64,000 bases of DNA from Chryseobacterium gleum (lineage in GTDB: Bacteria; Bacteroidota; Bacteroidia; Flavobacteriales; Schleiferiaceae): positions 25,308 to 89,307 of the forward strand of contig CAMCXO010000007.1 of the NCBI GenBank assembly GCA_945883565.1, in the 5' to 3' direction. Under the pieces are notes generated by a model. That model saw only the letters and a list, made by a program, of their open reading frames with translations. It was not told where the DNA came from and did no database searches. Positions 44,478 to 52,306 of the stretch are shown here, one piece after another. Position 1 is the stretch's first letter. Every line of letters begins with the position of its first letter. Position numbers and translations under genes: made by a program.

Positions 44478-45509
44478 TTAAGCTGGCAAACGGCGGTTCA
44501 TCACCCAAAAAAACAGGGGCGGCAACAGACTTAACAACATCATACCCGGGTAGCCCGTGGGCAGTTGCGGACTGTCTTCGTGGTGTGCCAGGGTTTGGTA
44601 TTTTTTATGCGGTTGGTGGTGGTGGTCGCTGTGCCGGCTCAATTCAAACAAAAACCAACGGCCAATGCGGTGGTTCGAGTTCCAGCTGTGCACAGGCCGC
44701 ACATCTTCGTACCTATTGGGACCCACCTTTTGGCGCATTAATCCATAGTGCTCTATGTAATTTACGGTTTCGAGCAATAAAATGCCCCCCAAAGCACTCA
44801 ATAAGAAGCCCAACAAACTCCACCAGCCGCCCCAAAGGCCTATGCCAAACAGCATACCCAACGAAATAAGGCTGTACCACAACATGGCATTTTGTGCACT
44901 TAAAACCCCTTTTTTAAAACGCTTTAAGCGCTCGGCCTCCAGTTTCCAAGCCGATACATAGCTGCCCACTATACTTCTAATCCAAAAAGTGTACAGCCAT
45001 TCGTTTAAACGCGCCGTAGCCGGATCCAGCGCACTGCCTACGTGTTTGTGGTGCCCCCGGTTGTGTTCAATATAAAAATGCGCATACAAAGTGCTGCTCA
45101 ATAGGGCCTGTGCCAAAAAACGCTCAAAAGGCCTGGTTCTATGCCCCAGTTCGTGGGCCACATTAATGCCAAAAACCCCATTTAAAATGGCCATAGACAC
45201 CGTATAGCCTGCCAGACTCAGGCCAGAGGTATTTGAGGCCCCCTTCATTAAAAACAAATAGTACAGCATAAAGCCAAAATGCAAGGGCACACAGGCATAT
45301 AGAAGCCCATCGTACAAGCCATTTTTTAGACGGAGGTTTAAGGTGCTTCCGGAAGCATTTTCGGCATCGGGTTTTAAAAACAGTTCGAGCAGCGGAATAA
45401 GGCCAAAGGCAATGCCTAAAGGCAAGAACGACCACCAACCCCCCAGCTGAAAACCCAACCAGGTACTGCCAAACAGCACAAACGAAAGCAGATACACCAA
45501 AGCCTGCAT
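44478..45509 (-). CDS. alkane 1-monooxygenase-like membrane di-iron hydroxylase
   Basis: A 343-aa integral-membrane hydroxylase. The His clusters of the AlkB/fatty-acid desaturase superfamily are visible: HELGHR, EHNRGHHKHVG and HSDHHHQPHKKYQ, between about six helices, together with the NYIEHYG segment typical of AlkB. It probably hydroxylates alkanes or related hydrocarbons with a rubredoxin or ferredoxin; no rubredoxin is adjacent. ATG 45509 lies 4 nt after a TATCTTTA box and starts MQALVYLLSFVL; a longer frame to 45554 would overrun that promoter. Confidence 0.88.
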   Translation of the reverse strand: MQALVYLLSFVLFGSTWLGFQLGGWWSFLPLGIAFGLIPLLELFLKPDAENASGSTLNLRLKNGLYDGLLYACVPLHFGFMLYYLFLMKGASNTSGLSLAGYTVSMAILNGVFGINVAHELGHRTRPFERFLAQALLSSTLYAHFYIEHNRGHHKHVGSALDPATARLNEWLYTFWIRSIVGSYVSAWKLEAERLKRFKKGVLSAQNAMLWYSLISLGMLFGIGLWGGWWSLLGFLLSALGGILLLETVNYIEHYGLMRQKVGPNRYEDVRPVHSWNSNHRIGRWFLFELSRHSDHHHQPHKKYQTLAHHEDSPQLPTGYPGMMLLSLLPPLFFWVMNRRLPA

Positions 45510-45513
45510 AGGG

Positions 45514-45521
45514 TAAAGATA
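45514..45521 (-). promoter_or_regulatory. -7 promoter box of the alkane hydroxylase gene
   Basis: TATCTTTA on the minus strand ends 4 nt before ATG 45509. It supports that start and predicts a leaderless transcript. Confidence 0.5.
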
Positions 45522-45595
45522 AAATGAAACCAACTCAGCACCAAACCGCCTCAAAAAAATGTACCTTGGCTTATGCCAGTCATACCAAACCTCAA

Positions 45596-46015
45596 ATGAA
45601 GCAATATACCTTTAGTCAATACCCCCTGCATGCGTACGACAAAATACGCTATGCCGATACCGATAGGCAGGGGCATGTAAACAACGCCTTGTTTAGCACT
45701 TACCTCGAAACCGGAAGAGTGGAAATGCTGTATCACCCCGAATACAAGGTTATAGAACCCGGCGCCAGCTTTGTAATAGCCCAGTTGCATATAGAGTATT
45801 TAGAAGAAATACTATGGCCCGGCCGCATCGAAATTGGCACGGCCCTTACCCACATAGGCAACAGTTCGCTCAAATTGCATCAAGGCCTTTTTCAGAACCA
45901 CAAATGCGTGGCCATTGCAGGCAGCACCATTGTACAGGTAAAAAACAGCCAAAGCCTGCCCCTTAACGAAGACACCAAACTGCGGCTAAAAAAGCTGATG
46001 ATTACCGGCATTTAA
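45596..46015 (+). CDS. acyl-CoA thioesterase, 4HBT hotdog-fold
   Basis: A 139-aa hotdog protein. IRYADTDRQGHVNNALFSTYLETGRVEML holds the catalytic Asp and the helix typical of the 4-hydroxybenzoyl-CoA thioesterase family. It hydrolyses acyl-CoA thioesters; chain-length preference is unknown. ATG 45596 gives the normal N-terminus; a start at 45524 would add 24 residues of unusual sequence. A TACCTTGG stretch near 45561-45568 may be the promoter. It is divergent from the alkane hydroxylase gene. Confidence 0.88.
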   Translation: MKQYTFSQYPLHAYDKIRYADTDRQGHVNNALFSTYLETGRVEMLYHPEYKVIEPGASFVIAQLHIEYLEEILWPGRIEIGTALTHIGNSSLKLHQGLFQNHKCVAIAGSTIVQVKNSQSLPLNEDTKLRLKKLMITGI

Positions 46016-46027
46016 AGGTTGATTAAT

Positions 46028-46219
46028 GGCGCCCCCGCTCGGGGCAAAAAAGTTTTACAAAGGCATAGCATTTTCATACCCCTCGCGGGCCGGGCTTTCC
46101 GCTCCAAGTCCTCGCCGCCACTGTCTGAACCACGATTTTCTGGATTTAAGGATGGGCATGATTAATTCAAAAGGCTTTGGACAAGGCGGCTCCGGGCTTT
46201 CCACTGCAATCCCTGGCGC
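46028..46219. repeat. dispersed intergenic repeat, family 1, copy B
   Basis: Starts GGCGCCCCCGC and ends CCCTGGCGC. It contains GGGCTTTCCGCTCCAAGTCC near 46092 and CCGGGCTTTCCACTGCAATC near 46192, the two cores also found in copies A and C. Between the cores it holds an unrelated repeat (46115-46166, similar in inverted orientation to 63828-63877). Its right end abuts the 21-bp tandem array. Confidence 0.75.
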
Positions 46220-46220
46220 G

Positions 46221-46871
46221 GCTTCAAATATTCAACTGCCGACTTCATTCGTTCAACCGCCGGCTTCAAACATTCAACCGCCGGCTTCAAACGCTCAACT
46301 GCCGGCTTCAAACGTTCAACCGCCGGCTTCAAACGTTCATCTGCCGGATTCAAACATTCAACCGTCGGCTTCAAACGTTCAACCGCCGACTTCAAACGTT
46401 CAACCGATGGCTTCAAACGTTCAACTGCCGGCTTCAAACGTTCAACCGCTGGCTTCAAACGTTCAACCGTCGGCTTCAAACGTTCAACTGCCGGCTTCAA
46501 ACGTTCAACCGATGGCTTCAAACATTCAACCGCCGGCTTCAAACATTCAACCGCCGACTTCAAACGTTCAACTGCCGGCTTCAAACATTCAACCGCCGGC
46601 TTCAAACGTTCAACTGCCGGCTTCAAACGTTCAACCGCCGGCTTCAAACATTCAACCGCCGGCTTCAAACGTTCAACCGCCGACTTCAAACGTTCAACTG
46701 CTGGCTTCAAACATTCAACTGCCGGCTTCAAACATTCAACCGCCGGCTTCAAACGTTCAACCGATGGCTTCAAACGTTCAACTGCCGGCTTCAAACATTC
46801 AACCGCTGGCTTCAAACGTTCAACCGCCGACTTCAAACGTTCAACCGATGGCTTCAAACGTTCAACCGCCC
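46221..46871. repeat. 21-bp tandem repeat array, 31 units
   Basis: Thirty-one consecutive 21-bp units without a gap. On the plus strand each reads as the heptapeptide ASNVQPP or a close variant; the other two plus frames and one minus frame are also open because 21 is a multiple of 3 (minus frame: VERLKPA). Differences between units are mostly A/G and C/T changes at a few fixed positions. No start signal or promoter is evident and each strand is equally open, so a coding role is not established. Possible frames are 46026-46934 (+) and 46162-46857 (-). Confidence 0.9.
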
Positions 46872-47610
46872 ACTTCGAGCATTAATCAGTCGGCTTCTTC
46901 ATTTTTTTTACCGACGTTTCCAAAATTTTTATAAACCTCAAACCTTCAAGCGCCAGCATCGAACAGCCATTAGTTGACTTCGAGCATTCATTAATAAACA
47001 TTTTCAATTTTTTTACCGGCGTTTTCAAATTTTCGACAGACTTCAAACCTTCCAACGCCGGCATCTGCAAAAAAGCAGTCGGCGTTTTCAAAAACGAAAC
47101 CGGCATTTTCAAAAAAGCAGCCGACATCCAACATTCCCGACCTGGCTTCAAACCATCCACCACAGGCATCTGCAAAAAAGCGGACGACATTTGCAAAAAA
47201 GCGGAAGCCTTCACCACTTTCAGGTGTTGGCTTTTTCAATTCAACCGCCGGCCTCTTCAACTTTGTATACCCGCATCAACCATCGAACTACAGGCATCAA
47301 ACAGCAAACTATAGGCATTTTCAATTGCACCACCGGCGTTTTCATTTTTACCACCTGCATTATCCGCTGCAACACAGGCATCAAACCTTGCACCAAAGCC
47401 CTTTGCAATTAAGCGACGAGCATTTTCAATTTTACCACCAACTTTTTCATTTCCACCATCGGCGTCAACAATAAGCAAGAGAATTCAACACTGCACCGCC
47501 CGCATTTACAACAAACCACCGGGTTTTTCATTTCCACCACGAACGTTATCGGTTCCACCGCGAGCGTTTTCCATTTTACCGCTAACGTTTTCAGTTCTGC
47601 CAACAAAAGG
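46872..47610. repeat. decayed continuation of the 21-bp-period array
   Basis: The 21-base rhythm continues with diverged units, for example AGCGTTTTCCATTTTACCGCT next to a unit starting AACGTTTTCAG near 47560-47600. Read on the minus strand, segments give heptads such as ENAGGKN-ENAGGAI, or AFLQMP/LKTPV phrases, in shifting frames broken by stops. It appears to be an old, mutated part of the array. No gene is called here. Confidence 0.65.
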
Positions 47611-47696
47611 AGTCGCTAAACCCAAAGCATGTCCATTTGCACCATAGCCTTTCACTCTTAAACCACAAACTTCAAACAGTCAACAATACCCTTCAC

Positions 47697-47724
47697 ATAG
47701 CCCACGGTTTAAACCGTGGGCTAT
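47697..47724. repeat. perfect 28-bp palindrome (REP-like)
   Basis: ATAGCCCACGGTTT and its exact reverse complement lie back to back. Palindromes with this GCCCACGGTTTAAACCGTGGGC core recur in Bacteroidota, often near REP-associated tyrosine transposases (from memory). No transposase gene is present here. Confidence 0.7.
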
Positions 47725-48341
47725 CTAGATTCATCGGGATATCTCAAAACCCTTTTTACGAACTCTTAGAAGACGATTTTGGGGCCACAAAACACCACGA
47801 AGACCACCATTTCGATCCACATAACCCAGACTAAAGTGAATAATAAACAGCCCCCCTCATCAAACAACCCAAAACGCAGCTAATTTTACCAAAACCAATA
47901 AAACCACTAATAATGAATATACTGCGCAAATCATCAAACCTCAATAAGCCGGAAAAAGTACAGTATATTTTCGTATGTATATATAATTAAATTGTGTGCA
48001 AGCGTAAATGACAACGAACCAATAAAAAGTAAAGGACAGAAAAACAGAAAAAGTAAACCAATTTTACAAGGTGAATAGGGACATAAAAACAATAAACTAA
48101 ACGGACAAAGAGTAAGCCGACATTCATTATCGACCCTTCTGTATTTTTTATTTTCCCCAACGCACATTTTTTTAATTCAATTTTATACCAGCCCGCAAAC
48201 GGCACATTTGGCTTTGCCTTTCCCGCAAGCCGACCCTTCGCAAAACCAAAAGAGCCGTTTCTTGCCAACGCACTGTCAGATTTACCAATTGAAAAAAGTA
48301 ATTTAGACGACCATAAATTTTAATACGACATCAAACAATAT
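47725..48341. other. intergenic region upstream of the restriction-modification operon
   Basis: About 620 bp without a credible gene. It contains an imperfect inverted repeat: GCAAACGGCACATTTGGCTT near 48195 against AAACCAAAAGAGCCGTTTCT near 48243. The frame at 47637-47834 spans the palindrome and appears to be chance. The promoter of the res gene must lie here, but no clear TAnnTTTG box is seen within 60 bp of its ATG. Confidence 0.5.
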
Positions 48342-51300
48342 ATGAGTGCAGACAATCCAATATTAAATAGTCCTTATGTAGAGCCGCTGCTGCATTATGC
48401 TACTGTTGCTACCGGGCCAGAAAAAGGTGCTTTGGATTACAAAAAGCCAGTAAAAGGAAGAAGAGTATTTAATCCAGACTCAGAAGGTGCAATTCCTACT
48501 AGACAAACTAGCCCCCAAGGGCAAATGTTTGATGTAAACGACTTTGCAGAGCAATATGGAACCCACATCATCAACCTTTGTCGAAAAGAAGTTGGACAGT
48601 GGAGAGCAGCGAAATATTCCAACACGACACGAATCACTAAAGAGTTAATGACTTTTTGGTTCGACAATCCTGAAAGACACGCAGTTAAAAAACTATTCTT
48701 TGCCCAACAAGAAGCGGTTGAAACAGCCGTTTGGTTAAATGAAGTTGCCGAAAAATCAAATGCAGGTCAGCACATTTTAAACTTGCTACGCAACGGACAA
48801 CGAACGGTTAGTGACGACCCTGCCGACCAACTTCCGAGAATTGCTTTTAAAATGGCAACAGGTTCGGGCAAAACGGTTGTAATGGCTTGTTTAATTTGTT
48901 ACCACTACTTTAACAGACAAGAATACAGAAATGATACCCGCTTTGCCGACTACTTTTTGATTGTTGCGCCAGGTATTACCATCAAAAGCCGATTAGGCGT
49001 TTTGTTTGTGGACACCAAAAACAAAAACCCGAAAGACATTGAAGATTATTACCGTGTAAGGGGATTGATTCCTGCAAGTATGGAACACCGCTTGGAGAAT
49101 CTGAATGCACGATTGATAATTACCAACTACCACACGTTTGAACCTAAAATTTTACAAGGCAACAAACGCAGTCCTTTTGATGGGAAAGTAAACTTAGAAG
49201 GTAAAAAGATTGATACCGACAACAAGGAAGATTTTTCACAAGTTGTAAAAAGAACTTTAGGCAAATTCAAATTAGGCAGTCGTTTGTTGGTTTTGAATGA
49301 CGAAGCCCATCACTGCTATTTGCCAAAATCAAAAAGCAAAACCACCGATAACGAAGAAGCGGATGAGAACGCAAGAGCAGCCGTTTGGTTTAGCGGACTT
49401 CGTGAAATAGCAAAGAAATTCAAACTTCAATCAGTGTATGACCTTTCGGCAACACCCTATTATCTGACAGGTTCGGGTTACACACCTTACAGTTTATTTC
49501 CCTGGGTAGTTTCTGACTTTGGTTTGATTGAAGCCATCGAAAGCGGATTGGTAAAAATTCCATACTTACCCGAAAGCGACAACACTCAGGAACTGACTAT
49601 GCCTGTGTTGCGGAATTTGTACGACCACGTTAAAGATAAATTACCGAAGAAAGGCAGAGCTACATCAAAAAAAGAAGCCGCTACCGAGGGTAAAAAATAT
49701 GTTGAAAAAAGACCTGAATTACCGCCTCTGGTAAAAGGAGCATTAGACCAATTCTATAGTCACTATGTAGATTATGATAAAGGCATTCGAAAAAATACCG
49801 AAGAAAAGAAAAGTCTATTTTCATCACCACCGGTTTTCATAGTAGTTTGCAACAACACTGGTGTTTCAAAAGAAGTCTATAAATACATTGCAGGATATGA
49901 ATATCCTGATGCAGAAGGAAATACAGTTGTAGTTCAGGGTGCAAAAGACTTGTTCAGTAATTACCACCCTGCCACCAACAAACCATTGAAACGACCACCC
50001 ACATTGCTTATTGACAGCGATGCTTTGGAAAATGGCGAACAAATCAATGACGATTTCAAAAAGATTTTTGCTTCCGAAATTGAAGAGTTCAAAAAGGACT
50101 ATGCCCGTATGCACGGACAAGGCAGCATTGAGAAAATATCGGATGCTGAAATTCTGCGTGAAGTAGTAAACACCGTTGGACAAAATGGAAAATTAGGTTC
50201 ACACATTCGCTGTGTAGTATCAGTTTCAATGCTTACCGAAGGTTGGGATGCCAATACCGTTACGCATATTATGGGTTTACGTGCCTTTGGTTCTCAACTG
50301 CTTTGCGAACAGGTAGCAGGTAGAGCTTTACGAAGAATGAATTACTTTTTGCAGGGCTACGACAAAGACGGAAACCCAACCAGCGACAAACGAAAAGTAG
50401 TCATTGAAAAATTTCCACCTGAATACGCTCACATCATTGGCGTTCCTTTCAAAATGTTTAAAGGTGGTAAAACTGAGCCCCCACCGCCACCAGTTGACTT
50501 AACGCATATTGCACCTATTCCAGACCGACAGGCAGAAATGGAAATTTCGTTTCCCAATGTGGTAGGTTATAGAGTTGAAAGCTTAGACGGTGAAATAAAA
50601 CACGATTTCAGCAACATCGAGAACTATGAAATTGATTTTTCCAAATTCCCGACCGAAACCACTATGGCAAGTCCTATTTCTCCCAATGAAGAAAAACTGG
50701 AATTAAAAGGCGTTTTGGAAAAGCGAGACCAAGAATTGATATTCTTAATCACCAAAGAACTGATAAAATACCATTTCAGTGATGAAGAAAACAATCCGCA
50801 ATTTCAGAAATTCAATAAACTGAAAAGCATTGTGCAAGAATGGTACAACGAAAAAGTATTGTTGCTCAACATAGCCGATCCACGCTACAAGCGACTACTT
50901 TACTTTGAAGAACCCAAAAAAGTGGTTGACCACATTGCAAGGGGCATCAACCCACAGCACAATACCACCGAGTTTATTCGTCCTGTGTTCAACTACTACA
51001 ACAAGTTTAGCAGCACCAAATATGTAAACGGAAACACCGTAAAAGAGGTGTACCCAACCGAAAAAAGCCACATCAACTATGTGGTAATGGACAGCGATTG
51101 GGAAGGTATTTGTGCCAAAACCTTAGAAGAAATTGAAACGATAGAATGTTATGTAAAAAACCAGTTTTTGGGTTTTGCCATACCATATACCAAAGATGGT
51201 GCGGACAGACAATATTTTCCCGATTTTATTGTTCGGGTTAAATCACGCCACTCACCACTCATCACTAAGAACTTAATCATAGAAATTAGCGGAATGAGCA

Positions 51301-51461
51301 AAGACAAAGCAGAGAAAAAATGGTTTGTAGAGAACCGTTGGATTCCTGCGGTAAATGCTTTGAAGGACAAATACGAATATCCCGAATGGCATTTTATTGA
51401 AGTGGCAAACGACATCCGAAACATCAAGAATCAATTAATTGAAAAAATTCAGGGTATATGA
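48342..51461 (+). CDS. type III restriction enzyme, Res subunit (DEAD/DEAH helicase-nuclease)
   Basis: A 1039-aa superfamily 2 translocase-nuclease. Walker A is [14 protein letters not shown] (about residues 172-185), the DEAH box is [10 protein letters not shown] (about 318), and further helicase motifs are [22 protein letters not shown] and [12 protein letters not shown]. The C-terminal nuclease region has YFPDFIVRV...NLIIEISG, a PD-(D/E)xK-like site where the last Lys is Ser, as I recall for relatives. It cuts unmethylated DNA after translocation. It overlaps dinD by ATGA. A short Thr/His/Ser-rich tract (RHSPLITK, 51248-51267) looks like a small palindromic-element remnant. Confidence 0.88.
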   Translation: MSADNPILNSPYVEPLLHYATVATGPEKGALDYKKPVKGRRVFNPDSEGAIPTRQTSPQGQMFDVNDFAEQYGTHIINLCRKEVGQWRAAKYSNTTRITKELMTFWFDNPERHAVKKLFFAQQEAVETAVWLNEVAEKSNAGQHILNLLRNGQRTVSDDPADQLPRIAFKMATGSGKTVVMACLICYHYFNRQEYRNDTRFADYFLIVAPGITIKSRLGVLFVDTKNKNPKDIEDYYRVRGLIPASMEHRLENLNARLIITNYHTFEPKILQGNKRSPFDGKVNLEGKKIDTDNKEDFSQVVKRTLGKFKLGSRLLVLNDEAHHCYLPKSKSKTTDNEEADENARAAVWFSGLREIAKKFKLQSVYDLSATPYYLTGSGYTPYSLFPWVVSDFGLIEAIESGLVKIPYLPESDNTQELTMPVLRNLYDHVKDKLPKKGRATSKKEAATEGKKYVEKRPELPPLVKGALDQFYSHYVDYDKGIRKNTEEKKSLFSSPPVFIVVCNNTGVSKEVYKYIAGYEYPDAEGNTVVVQGAKDLFSNYHPATNKPLKRPPTLLIDSDALENGEQINDDFKKIFASEIEEFKKDYARMHGQGSIEKISDAEILREVVNTVGQNGKLGSHIRCVVSVSMLTEGWDANTVTHIMGLRAFGSQLLCEQVAGRALRRMNYFLQGYDKDGNPTSDKRKVVIEKFPPEYAHIIGVPFKMFKGGKTEPPPPPVDLTHIAPIPDRQAEMEISFPNVVGYRVESLDGEIKHDFSNIENYEIDFSKFPTETTMASPISPNEEKLELKGVLEKRDQELIFLITKELIKYHFSDEENNPQFQKFNKLKSIVQEWYNEKVLLLNIADPRYKRLLYFEEPKKVVDHIARGINPQHNTTEFIRPVFNYYNKFSSTKYVNGNTVKEVYPTEKSHINYVVMDSDWEGICAKTLEEIETIECYVKNQFLGFAIPYTKDGADRQYFPDFIVRVKSRHSPLITKNLIIEISGMSKDKAEKKWFVENRWIPAVNALKDKYEYPEWHFIEVANDIRNIKNQLIEKIQGI
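51248..51267 (+). repeat. palindromic-element remnant inside res
   Basis: CCACTCACCACTCATCACTA is one arm of the GTGAGTGG/CCACTCAC palindromic elements that recur in the mod gene. It encodes RHSPLITK in the res frame. No opposite arm is visible nearby. Confidence 0.55.
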
Positions 51462-52303
51462 AATCCGAAGAGATAAAGAACTTGTTTGCCCAATTTGAAA
51501 CGGCAGCAGCCGAGATAGAAGGAATTGAATGTTGGAGTGCAAGAGAACTTCAAAAACTTTTGGGTTACAACAAATGGGAAAATTTTGAAAAGGTTATTGA
51601 CAAAGCAAAAGCAGCTTGTACCAACGCAGGAGAAGATGTTTCAAATCACTTTCCTGACGTCAGGAAGGTGATAGAAGCAGGAAAAGGGGCAAAACACGAA
51701 ATTGACGACATATTACTGACACGGTATGCCTGTTATTTGGTGGCTCAAAATGGGGACAGCCGTAAGGAAGAAATCTCTTTTGCTCAAAACTACTTTGCCG
51801 TTCAAACCCGCAGGGCTGAAATTGTTGAGCAACGACTTTTGGAATACGAAAGGGTAATTGCCAGAGAAAAACTGAGCCAAACTGAAAAGCAACTTTCGGG
51901 GATTTTATACGAACGGGGTGTGGATAGCCAAGGCTTTGCCATCATTCGCTCCAAAGGAGACCAAGCACTTTTTAGGCTCAATACCCAAATGCTCAAAAAG
52001 AAAATGGGCATACCCGACAACCGACCTGTGGCTGATTTTTTACCTACCATCAGCATAAAAGCCAAAGACCTTGCAGCAGAAATGACCGGCTTGAATGTGC
52101 AAAGCAAGGATCTAATAGGGCAAAGCAAGATTGAAAAAGAACACATAGACAACAATTCTGCTGTTAGGGATATGCTCAGTAAGCGGGGCATAATTCCTGA
52201 AAACCTACCCAAAGCAGAAGATGTAAAAAAGCTGCAACGCAAATTGGAAGGCGACGAAAAGAAAATTTTAAAAGAAGCCAAACAAAAGAAAAATAAGAAG
52301 TAA
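51458..52303 (+). CDS. dinD: DNA damage-inducible protein D (DinD) family
   Basis: A 281-aa protein similar to E. coli Din[23 protein letters not shown] near the N-terminus (a BRO/KilA-N-like domain), [60 protein letters not shown] and [21 protein letters not shown]. coli DinD affects RecA filaments. Here it overlaps res by 4 bp and ends 3 bp before mod, so it is an integral part of the restriction-modification operon. Confidence 0.9.
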   Translation: MKSEEIKNLFAQFETAAAEIEGIECWSARELQKLLGYNKWENFEKVIDKAKAACTNAGEDVSNHFPDVRKVIEAGKGAKHEIDDILLTRYACYLVAQNGDSRKEEISFAQNYFAVQTRRAEIVEQRLLEYERVIAREKLSQTEKQLSGILYERGVDSQGFAIIRSKGDQALFRLNTQMLKKKMGIPDNRPVADFLPTISIKAKDLAAEMTGLNVQSKDLIGQSKIEKEHIDNNSAVRDMLSKRGIIPENLPKAEDVKKLQRKLEGDEKKILKEAKQKKNKK

Positions 52304-52306
52304 GCT

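Noticed and set aside
46162..46857. 231-aa minus-strand repeat protein (VERLKPA heptads) and the plus-strand alternatives
   Set aside because: All frames are open because the unit is 21 bp; there is no independent evidence for any one, so the region is listed as a repeat.
46221..46871. CRISPR array
   Set aside because: The units are directly adjacent with no unique spacers and no cas genes are present.
47637..47834. 65-aa plus-strand frame
   Set aside because: It spans the 28-bp palindrome and a short ACCACGAAGACCACC-type repeat; probably chance coding in repeats.
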